DNA from: Macrostomum hystrix
Taxonomy: Eukaryota; Platyhelminthes; Macrostomidae
Direction of reading: 5' to 3'
NCBI GenBank assembly: GCA_950097015.1
Contig: CATNEN010000034.1
Location: 510,501 to 574,500, forward strand
DNA length: 64,000 bases
In this document: positions 1 through 12,246 of the stretch, piece by piece
Layout of the letters: each line of letters begins with the position of its first letter
How positions within the stretch are numbered: position 1 is the first letter of the stretch
Notes under the pieces: model-generated
Told to the model about the DNA's origin: nothing
Seen by the model: the letters and a program-made list of their open reading frames with translations, nothing else
Databases searched by the model: none
Program-made: the position numbers and the translations under genes

Positions 1-350
1 GCTTTGGAGTGATTTTCCCAAGAGGAAGTATCACTGAAAGGCATCCCATAAGGATCTTTGGCTGCTGGAGTTAGAAATGATTATCCAATAGTCACCGGGA
101 TCCTTCTTCTGTACGGCTTGAGTGGACTAAATTCCTAATAAATGTCAATTCCTTCTGAAACTACGGTTCCAACTGACCTCTAGGACTGACTTGCAACCTT
201 ATCAGCACTTTATTAGGCGGTAATATGTACTGAAATCTTTGATGCGATCGATTAAAAACAAATATGTATTTTTTCATATTCCGGAAATTTAATTAAAGCC
301 TATTATGCTTTTAGCTTTCGCTTAGTCTTGTTATAAGCAACTTTCTATTT

Positions 351-530
351 GAGTCATATCCCATTGAGTCATATCCCATTGAGTCATATCCCATTGAGTC
401 ATATCCCATTGAGTCATATCCCATTGAGTCATATCCCATTGAGTCATATCCCATTGAGTCATATCCCATTGAGTCATATCCCATTGAGTCATATCCCATT
501 GAGTCATATCCCATTGAGTCATATTCCATC
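351..530. repeat. 15-bp minisatellite, 12 copies
   Basis: Perfect head-to-tail copies of GAGTCATATCCCATT; the last copy has one change. The unit is a multiple of three, so reading frames stay open on both strands. I read those frames as a by-product of the repeat, not genes. Confidence 0.97.
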
Positions 531-1812
531 CCATCATTCAGTCGGGCTAAATACGACGCATATTAGTGAATATTAGTGAAGCCCTACTCACTTCAAAAGC
601 TAGTCAGAATGGCCGGTAATTCAGGAATTAATAATTAGCTGAGAGTACACATGCAGTGTCAGATTTTTTTCACAATATTTCAAAAGATTTACGACCAAAA
701 TGCCGGATGGAATGATGCTTCCCAAGATCTCGAACAGAAACGGAGATGGGAAAGAGCAACTTCTTTACTTGTCAGAAGCAACCCAGCGCCAGCTGCAGAG
801 TCCAGTTGCCGACGCACTCGCTGCGGCGTGAATAACGCGGCTAACAAATTTATCCCGCAGCCCCACCCCACCCAGGGCCTGGGGCCCAGCGGCTTAATGA
901 AGAAGAGAGGCAGGAAGAAGTATGAGCTCAGTCATCTTGTAGCTCATATTGCATTATCTGGGCCGAGTTAGTTTCTGGCCAGGGATTTCGCGCCCTGGAA
1001 ATTAGGTCCCCGTCCGTCCAACTATCCGCTCGCTGACTGGCCACATCCGACCACCTGATCCAGTCTGTCGCACACAATTTGGAACCACATAAAACATACA
1101 CTAGGAAGTCTCTTCCTAAAGGACTCAAATTGTTATAGTGGAGTTGGGAATCGAACCCCCGACCTCCAAGTCGTGTGTCTGACGTTTTAATAATCACTAG
1201 GCTAAAAACCAAAACCAAAAACTAGAAGGAAACATTTACAAAGACATCACACTGAATGCGAAAAACATAGCACATACATTAAGATTACGAACACATGAAA
1301 TATTCATAAAATGAGACATAAAATTTACATGAAACATTTATTAATGAAACACGTTTGTACTCACATCAGCTCATCTTGTCGGCGAAGCAGACATCGGTTT
1401 CTGCAGCATACATTAATTTATGTAGATTAATTTAGAAGACATACAAACGCGGATACTTTGGATTCAGGCAATAATCACCATAGACAAAACGTTTTCTCCA
1501 CGACCATCAAATGTTTTTGGCCAATAAGCGAACCCGAGCGGTTCAATCCTTGCTTTTGGAAGATTACTATCTATAGTCTATGGACAATACCATCAATGAC
1601 AGTCAAAGCAATCAGGATTACAATTTACAAAAAATAAATAATTAGGCCTACTGAGCAACTTAAAAAAATTTCCATTATCCCGCGGGAATAGACAGACATA
1701 CATAAAGGACCTAAAAGTACATTTTAAACGATCTCTTATAGTATGTTGTCAATCGTTATGAATTTAACAGCCCCGATATTTTCATATATTTTTGCTGCAA
1801 TTTTGCAGCTAT
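531..1812. other. non-coding stretch without recognised gene
   Basis: Apart from the SINE-like segment listed separately, no exon with protein similarity that I recognise, and no long tandem array. Short open frames here look random. Base composition shifts from mixed to AT-rich after about 1,250. Confidence 0.6.
1138..1213 (-). mobile_element. tRNA-derived SINE head (RNA polymerase III promoter-like)
   Basis: Read on the minus strand, the segment has an A-box-like TAGCCTAGTGA and a B-box-like GGTTCGATTCC at tRNA-like spacing. It lacks a matching acceptor stem, so it is a tRNA-derived repeat rather than a tRNA gene. The full element boundaries and tail were not defined. Confidence 0.55.
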
Positions 1813-2392
1813 AGTCTATAGCTGGAATCGCAGCAAGACTAGATAACTAGGAACCCTAGCTAGAATCGCAGCAAGGCATGTTAGCTAGGAACCGTTGCTA
1901 GAATCGCAGCAAGGCATTTTACGAGTAGATAGAATCGCAGCAAGGCATTTTACGAGTAGATAGAATCGCAGCAAGGCATTTTACGAGTAGATAAAATCGC
2001 AGCAAGGCATTTTGGATAGAATCGCAGCAAGGCATTTAAGCTAGAATCGCAGCAAGGCATTTAAGCTAGAATCGCAGCAAGGCATTTTAGATAGAATCGC
2101 AGCAAGGCATTTTAGTTAGAATCGCAGCAAGGCATTTAAGCTAGAATCGCAGCAAAGCATGTTAGCTAGGAACCGTAGCTAGAATCGCAGCAAGGCATTT
2201 AAGCTAGAATCGCAGCAAGGCATTTAAGCTAGAATCGCAGCAAGGCATGTTAGCTAGGAACCGTAGATAGAATCGCAGCAATGCATTTAAGCTAGAATCG
2301 CAGCAAGGCATTTAAGCTAGAATCGCAGCAAGGCATTTTAGCTAGAATCGCAGCAAGGCATGTTAGCTAGGAACCGTAGCTAGAATTGCAGA
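1813..2392. repeat. about 24-bp minisatellite with longer variant units
   Basis: About twenty copies of a unit centred on AGAATCGCAGCAAGGCAT. Spacers alternate between short (TTAAGCT) and longer (GTTAGCTAGGAACCGTAG) forms, giving an irregular higher-order pattern. No gene context is visible. Confidence 0.93.
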
Positions 2393-3117
2393 AAAATCGG
2401 CAAGTTGGAGCAGAAGCTAGGGCTGTATTCACTGCTTGTTCGGGACTGTTTAGTCTATGGTCAAAGCCTCTATTTCAGCCAATTAACTCTCCCTGATAAG
2501 TATAATTGAATTCCAACAAGAAGCATTTGACATTTTCCATAGATTCATATTCCTATTTCTCATATTCCTCTTCGCTTTCCCATTAGGCCACCAATAAACT
2601 GGTTTGGCGAGAGTCACTTGAGTTCCGCGAGACTGACTCGAGTCCATAATTTATTATGCGACTATGAGCACATTGCTTAAATTAAGCAAGCATTTGGCGC
2701 CGGTGAGCATAACGCAGAGGTCGCTGGTTAGTCGGGTTTTGATAAACATGCAAGATTTCTCTCTAAACTATATTCAATTGTTTTATGCTAATACGATAGT
2801 TTAAGACTTCAAATCCCGGTCGTCGATTTGAATCCCTCGGAGAGAAATCCCACACGCCAAGCACCGTCAACCCCAGCTGTTTGCGTGTCAAACCTCACTG
2901 GGAGGTAGCTAATTATGCAGCAATGAGACACGCGCCGTGGGAGTTTATTATTATTATTGCTTCTGTTTGGCACTAGTGAGACAAAAATGCGTGCATGCAT
3001 GCGATTTCCGAAACTTTCCAGACTCCATGCTGGGCCTAAATGAGCTGTGTGAACTGATTGGGACATAGAAGGGCTGAATTAATTCCTGTGGGAGGGAATT
3101 AGCAGGTGGAAGAACAT
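2393..3117. other. non-coding stretch without recognised gene
   Basis: Unique sequence between two minisatellites. I see no convincing exon, RNA gene or transposon. Confidence 0.5.
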
Positions 3118-3908
3118 TATTGGTAGATAGAGGAATGGGGGATAGAGGATTGGTAGATAGAGGACTGGTAGATAGAGGACTGGTAGATAGAGGATTGGTA
3201 GATAGAGGACTGGTAGATAGAGGATTGGTAGATAGAGGATTGGTAGATAGATGATCGGTAGATAGAGGATTGGTAGATAGAGGAATGGTAGATAGAGGAC
3301 TGGTAGATAGAGAAATGGGGGATAGAGGATTGGTAGATAGAGGATTGGTAGATAGAGGATTGGTAGATAGAGGACTGGTAGATAGAGGATTGGTAGATAG
3401 AGAATTGGTAGATAGAGGACTGGTAGATAGAGGAATGGTAGATAGAGGATTGGTAGATAGAGGAATGGTAGATCGAGGATTGGTAGATAGAGGATTGGTA
3501 GATAGAGGACTGGTAGATAGAGGAATGGTAGATAGAGGATTGGTAGATAGAGGAATGGTAGATAGATGATCGGTAGATAGAGGATTGGTAGATAGAGGAA
3601 TGGTAGATAGATGATCGGTAGATAGAGGACTGGTAGATAGAGGATTGGTAGATAGAGGATTGGTAGATAGAGGACTGGTAGATAGAGGATTGGAAGATGG
3701 ATGATTGGTAGGTAGATAGAGGATTGCTAGATAGAGGACTGGTAGATAGAGGATTGGAAGATGGATGATTGGTAGATAGAGGATTGCTAGATAAAGGACT
3801 GGTAGATAGAGGATTGGAAGATGGATGATTGGTAGATAGAGGATTGCTAGATAGAGGATTGCTAGATAGAGGACTGGTAGATAGAGGACTGGTAGATAGA
3901 GGATTGGA
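3118..3908. repeat. 15-bp minisatellite, about 50 copies
   Basis: Unit TTGGTAGATAGAGGA, with frequent one-base variants (GACTGG, GAATGG, GATCGG). The distal third (3,690-3,908) alternates with GGAAGATGGATGATTGG units. Open frames of up to 340 codons are produced by the 15-bp periodicity and are not considered genes. Confidence 0.96.
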
Positions 3909-4870
3909 AGATGGAATAATGACCAGCTCTGCTGATCATGAGCAAGCTGCGCATTGAATTGGGATATAAAGGACACCAGACACAGTAATAAATCGTTGGA
4001 GAAATCCCGACATCCCTCGACGTACTATCAATGTCACGCGATTGCTCAATAAAAATGTTCCGTCTACTCATAGCCCAGTATGAGCACGGGACTATTAAAA
4101 GTGCTCCGGCACTTAATTACACCAACACTGCCAGGCGTGACACTTGAGCACAACTGAGCACAACTGCTACGACTCCTAGAGAGGGACTCCGCGCTATTCG
4201 CTGGAATGCGGCTGGGGAGAAAATATTGTCAGGGCTGAAACTGACTCTGTGAGATCCTTTTCCTGGAATCCGCCAGGAAGACGGGATCTGGACCCGGTCA
4301 TGCGTGGCGGAAGGGGAAGCAAAGAACTCAACTGATGGGGAGCCGGGAGCCGGGAAGCGACTTCTCGGCTAAGGGAGAAAATTGGCGCTGCGGCCAGAGA
4401 GGAGCTGAAACGAATCAGGGGGGAGTGGGAAAGTCTTGTGCCCCGATGCGGCCTGGGGAGAAGGAAGCGGATGCTGAGAGAGCCCAATTTCGAACTCTTC
4501 TTTTGGCAAAGCAAACAGATTTCTTCTATCTTCTAGTCTCATTCCGAGTAAGGTGGAATTCTGCCTCCCATCCTCATCTTCATTTCTAGTTCTGCGGAGC
4601 GCGCACTCGAAATTGCAATCAGGGCCGGCTCGCACTGGCCCCCCCTCCCTTGTCAACAAAAGAAGTTGGCGAAACCTCCTCCTTCTTCTCCTTATGCCGT
4701 CTCCCGCATCCCGCATCCAGAAGGCTCGCTTCATCAGCGAGAGGGAGCTGCAGTGGCCTCTCATTCGGCTTTCAACTGCTCATATTGCAACTGTAAACAC
4801 TTCCACTCAGTATCCATCCTTTGCTGGATGGACGCATGACAAAATACTTCCCCTAGAAGAATGGAACACG
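3909..4870. other. non-coding stretch without recognised gene
   Basis: Mixed-composition unique sequence with several short overlapping frames on both strands. None shows a recognisable domain, so I assign no gene. Confidence 0.5.
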
Positions 4871-5270
4871 CCTTTTACAGTAGTTACGAGTGACTACGAG
4901 AAATTACGAGTGTTTACGTGTATCTACGAGTGGTTACTAGCATTTACGAGTAGTTACGATTATTTACTAGTGGTTACGAGTATTTACTAGTGGTTACGAG
5001 TATTTACAAATGGTTGCGAGTTTGAGTCAATTCAAACGCGCAGTGACTAAATTTACAAGTGAATAAAAGTATTTAAGAGTATTTACGAGTGGTTACGAGT
5101 ATTTACGAGTGGTTACGAGTATTTACGAGTGGTTACTAGTATTTGCGAGTGGTTACGAGTATCTACGAGTGATTACTAGTATTTACGAGTGGTTACGAGT
5201 ATTTGCGAGTGGTTACGAGTATTTGCGAGTGGTTACGGTGATATACAAGTAGCTACATGCAGTTACAAGT
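4871..5270. repeat. 20-bp minisatellite built of 10-bp halves
   Basis: Alternating GAGTATTTAC and GAGTGGTTAC halves, roughly 18 copies, interrupted near 5,010-5,070 by unique bases. Single-base variants (TTTGC, ACTAG) are scattered throughout. Confidence 0.9.
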
Positions 5271-6360
5271 TACAAGACTTGAAGATGTCATGATGTCACT
5301 GTATTGTTTGGTGGTGATTGCTGGTAACTGATATCTTATTAAACAAAAATAGCCTATTTCAGGTCGAGAACTCGAATTTCTGACTGCTGAAAGACAAGAC
5401 GAAACAGAAATCAATTTTCTCGAAGACATTCCAAGACTTTGTGGGATCAAGTTTTCGAGTTATTGCTTACTTGTTCAACTGACTGTGCGACAGGATGACA
5501 AAAGTTGGGGATCGTGTTGACACCTCTCAAATCCCGTTATTAATATTTTTGGTCCCAGCTGTGTTTGACAGACTGGGCAAATTGTCCTGCGGAACAAGGA
5601 TGAACGATTCCAGGAAATGAATATTATCGATTTCGTTCCAATCGAATTTTCAAAGAGAATATCCAAGTTCAGAAATTATCGATTTTGCGTCTTGCTCTAG
5701 GATTTTTAAGAGCCAATGAAAAGTGCAGTGCGAATTGAGCGAAACAATTTTATGAAACCAGAGTTTTTTAATTCTTTAATTATTGAGAAGTCGGATAGTT
5801 AGATTTTTGAGAATCCCTATTTATCTGGGGCAACTCCCAAATGTACTTTTCTGACTCGGTCGCAGACAATGACATTTCTCGGACTGATTGACGAATTCAA
5901 TGAAGCATTAAGGGAAAACGGCCTCTTCAAAATGAACTCAGTTCAATTTTAATTCCCCTTCAACTGGCCATTCGATCCCAAGCGGTAATGATTCCACCCG
6001 CCACATCAAAAACTTTCACCGAAGGATCAATTGTGGGGATTTATTCTATTGACTTTATCTATATGAAATCCTCTTATTTGACAGCCATTCGATGGAGGGT
6101 CGGCTCAAAGACCTTTCATTCGTCAAATACTAAAATGTATATATTTTTTGCATCAGCAATGTAAGAATTACTAAGTTTTCTTTTTAGAGTATTTTTTATT
6201 TGCAACTAGTATGTGGAGTTCTCTTGTCTTTAAAAACACACATCTTTCTTTGCCCATCTCTCTCTCTTCTCCTTCTCTCCCAAATTATCTACCAATCTCC
6301 CATCTCCCTCTTTTCCCTCTCTTTGTCAATTGATAGCTCGTACTTATCCATTCTCATTTC
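5271..6360. other. AT-rich non-coding stretch
   Basis: No recognisable exon, RNA gene or repeat array. Short frames have no domain resemblance. Confidence 0.5.
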
Positions 6361-6512
6361 CTATCTCCTCTCTGCTCTCTCCTCTCTGCTCTCTGCTCTC
6401 TCCTCTCTGCTCTCTGCTCTCTGCTCTCTGCTCTCTGCTCTCTGCTCTCTCCTCTATGCTCTCTGCTCTCTCCTCTCTGCTCTCTCCTCTATGCTCTCTC
6501 CTCTCTCCGCCT
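6361..6512. repeat. CTCTGCTCTC pyrimidine-rich microsatellite-like tract
   Basis: Tandem CTCTGCT and CTCTCCT heptamers; the + strand is almost purely pyrimidine apart from G. Confidence 0.92.
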
Positions 6513-7130
6513 TTAGCCACTGACACCCCATAGCCACGCACGATTCACACTCTCGCAGCGCAAGAAAGTAAACTCAGAATAATTTTTTCTTGCAGTCAGT
6601 GATCTAGGTCTGTGATTTGCTAGGCAAACATAAATTTTCAGAGCTATTTAAAGGCAGTTTCGTCCGGAACAGGTGCAAACCTGTCGACCAGACAGAAAGC
6701 ATAGCAAGAAAGCATTGCAATTTGCTAGAAACTGCGTCAACACTAACAAGATGCGAAGGATAATTTCGTGTGCCTGAAAGAAGGTGGAACATAGAAGACA
6801 AAGGGGGAGAGTGCTCAAATTGGGAAAATCGGAAAAGTACAAAATTGAGCAGCATTGAAAGAGAAAAATGGACAAGGAAGTAGAGAAGTTGATAAGCGGA
6901 TATAGGGTATGGAGAAGGGAAATTATACAGAGAGAAACTGGGGTACAGGATAGAATGGACCTAGACATGGGATATTGATGTGGGAGAAATGAGAAAACAT
7001 TGAAGAGGATGCAACTAGAAGAAGAGAATGGGATAAAACGGGAGAGAATAAGATAAAATGAAAGAATTCGGATAAAATAGTAGAATCGGATTAAAAGTGA
7101 GATTGGAACAATATTTGTAAATGTGATAAA

Positions 7131-7700
7131 ATATGTGAATGGGATAACTGTGTGAATGGGATAACTGTGTGAATGGGATAACTGTGTGAATGGGATAACT
7201 GTGTGAATGGGATAACTGTGTGAATGGGATAACTGTGTGAATGGGATAACTGTGTGAATGGGATGACTGTGTGAATGGGATGACTGTGTAAATGGGATGA
7301 CTGTGTGAATGGGATGACATGTGTGAATGGGATGACTGTGTGAATGGGATGACATGTGTGAATGGGATGACATGTGTGAATGGGATGACATGTGTGAATG
7401 GGATAATATGTGTGAATGGGATAACTGTGTGAATGGGATAACTGTGTGAATGGGATAACTGTGTGAATGGGATAACTGTGTGAATGGGATAACTGTGTGA
7501 ATGGGATAACTGTGTGAATGGGATAACTGTGTGAATGGGATGACTGTGTGAATGGGATGACTGTGTGAATGGGATGACTGTGTGAATGGGATGACATGTG
7601 TGAATGGGATGACTGTGTGAATGGGATGACATGTGTGAATGGGATGACATGTGTGAATGGGATGACATGTGTGAATGGGATAATATGTATGAATGGGATA
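7131..7700. repeat. 17/18-bp minisatellite with duplicated higher-order block
   Basis: Unit ATAACTGTGTGAATGGG (17 bp), with ATGAC and ATGACATG variants (the last 18 bp). The order of variants occurs twice in the same sequence, at about 7,131-7,404 and 7,405-7,690. A 17-bp unit has no fixed frame, and three overlapping minus frames stay open across the array. Confidence 0.95.
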
Positions 7701-8663
7701 ACATAGGACAGCATTGAAGGGGACAAGAAAACGAATAATTTCAATTTAAAGGTAAGCAGCTTGGTGGCAACACAGAAAAGCGCGAGCTTCCCTAACAACA
7801 ACATGGCATATCATACGCGGAAATGACAGACAGGTTTGCCCTTGTCTAGCTTTTAGATTTAAAATATGGGAATAGCGCAAAAAGAAGAATAGAAAAACAG
7901 AAGAGAAAAAATATTGTAGCGACGCTTTTCCCAATCTGGTTTATCCCGTTTCTAAATATCGCCATGCGCCTCTTCTACCCAACAGTGCGCAGCTGATTGC
8001 GTAATGTTTTTAGTCAAACATTGCCACTTTCCGTTTTCAAATTAGCGGCCTGAGAATCTGGGAGGCCATTGCTGAATGAGGCTGCGGGATGAAGCCGCAA
8101 AGTGTGTTGCTGCCCGGTCTCCAATCCCAGCTAGTGTCGCCAAAGTGAGGTCCGACCTCCACCCCTCACTGATAGGAATTTCCCAGACAAAATTTGCCCA
8201 AATAGGGGGAGAAATCGACATGCGGGGGAGGACGGTGGCACGATGGGATCTGGGATCTGCGAGTAAGAGCCTGGTGCAGGGAGTAGCATAGCAAATCGAC
8301 TTATTAACTTGCATCTTGCCCGCACACTTGCATTGCAGTGTTGTATCCATGCGGCCTGGACTGTCTGGGCCTCCCACGCAGCCGGTTGCGCAACATAGGA
8401 GGAGATCGGAATGCAATCTGCACGGCATACGAGTGTGCCAAGTGTGAATGAACAGAAACAAAAAATTAGCAGATTATCCGACCTTGACCAGGACAGAATC
8501 GTGCGCCGCCGCTGCTGTTGCTGCCTGATTCCTCACCACTTGGAATGAGAAGGTGTTGTGGCAATGAAAGTGGACAGTGCTAGATTTAAATATTGCATGG
8601 ACAGGACTCAAATTTTAAACTGAAAGATAAAAAGGAGTGACGGAGTAAGAGACATCTTGACAC
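7701..8663. other. non-coding stretch without recognised gene
   Basis: Unique sequence. A 139-codon open frame on the minus strand (8,042-8,461) has no domain I recognise and overlapping frames on both strands, so I leave it unassigned. Confidence 0.45.
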
Positions 8664-8998
8664 ATAGTAGACAGGGTAGACAAAGTAGACAAGGAAGACA
8701 AAGTAGACAAGGTAGACAAATTAGACAAGGTAGACAAAGTAGACAAGGTAGACAAATTAGACAAGGTAGACAAAGTAGACAAGGTAGACAAATTAGACAA
8801 GGTAGACAAATTAGACATGGCTGAAAAAGTAGACAAGTTAGACAAAGTAGAAAGCTACTTGGAATAGATAAAGCAGACAAGGTAGACAAGGTAGACAAGG
8901 TTGACAGAGTAGACAAAGTAGAAGAGTTAGAAAAAGTAGACAATGTAGACAAGGTAGACAAAGCAGACAAAGCAGACAAGGTAGACAGAAAGGCAGGG
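8664..8998. repeat. 9/18-bp minisatellite (GTAGACAAG)
   Basis: Nine-base units of the GTAGACAAG/ATTAGACAAG type arranged in 18-bp pairs. One interruption lies near 8,815-8,870, and the array decays toward 9,000. Confidence 0.92.
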
Positions 8999-9730
8999 TA
9001 GAGCCAATAAAAAACGGAGGCACAATAGAAAAGTAGAGGTGACAGGATCATAGCAGCACTCGTAAAGTCCATCAATTTTTTAGTTCTCAAACTTGCCAAC
9101 GATTGTATGTGAGCTCAATAAACTCTGCAGCATTTGGCATTTTGAGTACTAATAGCAGGAGAGGCTCGGGCATATGAAATCAAACAAACAGGCCCTAGTT
9201 GAGTTGCCCAGGGGGAATACCACAATATAGTGCTCAGCTGTGGTAGAAGTGCTCGCACAGACTCACTTCAGCAGCTGGGGATGCTTCCAGTGATGAGGCA
9301 GTTGCCTTGCAGCGGAAATAAAAGCTAGATAATTGCCCCCCCGCCATCCCCCCAAGAGGCCCTTTAAAGGAATGGGAAGTTTATTTTACGGTGAAGTGTG
9401 GATTGGGAGTGCCCGCCGCTGTTGGGCAAATTGTTGGACGAAAACAACTGAAAGGACTTCCGCTAATTAATAATTGCTGCCGATAATCGCTGCCAATTGT
9501 CGTCAATCAGGGCCTGAGTCCTCTGTCTTTTCTCCGAGTACTCAAGAAGAAACGTTTGCTTCCTTATGCGACACTCAATTGGCTGAGATTCGAAAGGACT
9601 GGCCCAATGTCCAGTGGGTTCCAGGGAAAGCAACTCTATTGAGGGAAATCAAAATAGAAAAGGGAGAGTAATTCAGAATTTGGAACTGTACATTTGAGAA
9701 AGGATCTGAGAGATAAGGGAAGGGTGGGAG
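8999..9730. other. non-coding stretch without recognised gene
   Basis: Unique sequence with no supported gene, RNA or mobile element. Confidence 0.45.
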
Positions 9731-10068
9731 GATGAGGGAGAGGAGAGTGAGGGGATGAGGGAGAGGAGGGTGAGAGGATGAGGGAGAGGAGGGTGAGAGG
9801 ATGAGGGAGAGGAGAGTGAGAGGACGAGAGAGAGGAGGGTGAGAGGATGAGTGAGAGGATGAGGGAGAGGAGAGTGAGATGACTAGGGAGAGGAGAGTGA
9901 GAAGATGAGGCAGAGGAGAGTGAGAGGACTAGGGAGAGGAGAGTGAGAGCATGAGGGAGAGGAGGGTGAGAGGATGAGGCAGAGGAGGGTGAGAGGATGA
10001 GGCAGAGGAGGGTGAGAGGATGAGGCAGAGGAGGGTGAGAGGATGAGGCAGAGGAGGATGAGAGGATG
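9731..10068. repeat. 21-bp purine-rich minisatellite
   Basis: Units of GAGGATGAGGGAGAGGAGAGT with variants; the + strand is almost entirely purine. About 16 copies. Long minus-strand frames rich in Ser/Leu/Pro are shadows of the repeat. Confidence 0.94.
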
Positions 10069-10792
10069 CAATGCAGTAAAGGTCGCAATGAACGTAGAAT
10101 TCCAAGAAGCAGACAGTCAAGGAAATATTTATAGCAGTGGCACAATGAAAAGTGCACGCAAAGATGAACTTTTCATCCGGATCAGGCAAGGCTCACAGGA
10201 GATGCCTGGGTGAAGACTTATTGTTATTCTTTTGTTTCAATCAAGAAATACTTTTTCCTCTTCAGATTGATGACTTAGCTGTCGCTGCGGCTGCCGCTGC
10301 TGCTGCTGCTTCTGTCTCTTTGCATTACAATTCGCATTGTGTGATTTTATATTTTACAAAAGCTACTTGCTGAGTGATAACTCTAGGTAAAATCTGAGAT
10401 TTTCAAGGGTGAGCAGAGCTACCTGGAGGTTGTTGACACGCGATGAGCAGAGTTTGAGAACAGGGCCGAGAAGCGGAAGAAGCCAGGCATGAAAAGCGTG
10501 TAAAAAACAATTCGTTTTGGAAGGCACGGAAGCAGTTTTCGCATTGGTTTGAATTTCGCATAAATCAAGGTGCGTATTGACATTTTTTGCTCATTTCCTA
10601 ATTAAAAGAGATTACTTGTGTTCCACTGAATATTTAAACTTTTTTGCGCAAAACAGCTGTTTATTTTTCTCACACTGTGGTGCGACTGTGAAGTTTTGCA
10701 GATGTGACTTAATGCTTTAGAGATAAACTGTAAAACATATATATATGCAAGCCATTTGATATTAACTATAAAATAATGATAAGAGTGATGGG

Positions 10793-12246
10793 ACAGTCGG
10801 GGAGTGATGAGACAGGGAGTGATAGTTGAGACATGGATTGATAATTGAGACCGAGAGTGATAATTGAGACAGGGAGTGATAATTGAGACAGGGAGTGATA
10901 ATCGACACAGGAGTGATAATTGAGACAGGGAGTGATAATTGAGACAGGGAGTGATAATTGAGACAGGGAGTGATAATTGAGACAGGGAGTGATAACTGAG
11001 ACACGGAGTGATAATCGACACAGGAGTAATAATTGAAACAGGGAGTGATAATTGAGACAGGGAGTGATAATTGAGACAGGGAGTGATAATTGAGACAGGG
11101 AGTGATAATTGAGACAGGGAGTGATAACTGAGACACGGAGTGATAATCGACACAGGAGTGATAATTGAAACAGGGAGTGATAATTGAGACAGGGAGTGAT
11201 AACTGAGACACGGAATGATAATTGACACAGGAGTGACAATTGAGACAGGGAGTGATAATTGAGACAGTGAGTGATAATTGACACAGGGAGTGATAATTGA
11301 AACAGGGAGTGATAATTGAGACAGGGAGTGATAATTGAGACACGGAGTGATAATTGAGACAGGGAGTGATAATTGAGACAGGGAGTGATAATTGAGACAG
11401 GAGTGATAATTGAGACAGGGAGTGATAATTGAGACAGTGAGTGATAATTGACACAGGGAGTGATAATTGAAACAGGGAGTGATAATTGACACAGGGAGTG
11501 ATAATTGACACAGGGAGTGATAACTGAGACAAGGAGTGATAATTGACACAGGGAGTGATAATTGAAACAGGGAGTGATAATTGAGACAGGGAGTGATAAT
11601 TGAGACAGGGAGTGATAATTGAGACAGGGAGTGATAATTGAGACAGGGAGTGATAATTGAGACAGGGAGTGATAATTGAGACAGGGAGTGATAATTGAGA
11701 CAGGGAGTGATAATTGAGACAGGGAGTGATAATTGAAACAGGGAGTGATAATTGAGACAGGGAGTGATAATTGAGACAGGGAGTGATAATTGAGACAGGG
11801 AGTGATAATTGAGACAGGGAGTGATAATTGAGACAGGGAGTGATAATTGAGACAGGGAGTGATAATTGAGACAGGGAGTGATAATTGAGACAGGGAGTGA
11901 TAATTGAGACAGGGAGTGATAATTGAGACAGGGAGTGATAATTGAGACAGGGAGTGATAATTGAGACAGGGAGTGATAACTGAGACAGGGAGTGATAATC
12001 GACACAGGGAGTGATAATTGACACAGGGAGTGATAACTGAGACACGGAGTGATAATCGACACAGGGAGTGATAATTGACACAGGGAGTGATAACTGAGAC
12101 ACGGAGTGATAATCGACACAGGGAGTGATAATTGACACAGGGAGTGATAATTGACACGGAGTGATAATTGACACAGGGAGTGATAATTGACACAGGGAGT
12201 GATAATTGACACAGGGAGTGATAATTGAGACGGAGTGATAGTTGAG
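10793..12246. repeat. 19-bp minisatellite, about 75 copies
   Basis: Unit GAGACAGGGAGTGATAATT. Variants (GACACAGG, AACTGAG, CACGGAG, ATCGACACAGG) recur in blocks. Because 19 is not a multiple of three and the unit lacks stops on the minus strand, all three minus frames stay open for 470-536 codons. These are not genes. Confidence 0.97.

Noticed and set aside
351-530. CRISPR-like array
   Set aside because: Units are contiguous with no spacers, and the DNA is eukaryotic.
2690-2860. Possible SINE with GATTTGAATCCC B-box-like motif
   Set aside because: No A-box at the right distance; the match could be chance or heavy decay.
2954-3976. 340-codon minus-strand frame, Ser/Thr/Leu/Pro repeats
   Set aside because: 15-bp minisatellite shadow.
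8042-8461. 139-codon minus-strand frame
   Set aside because: No recognised domain, and competing frames on both strands.
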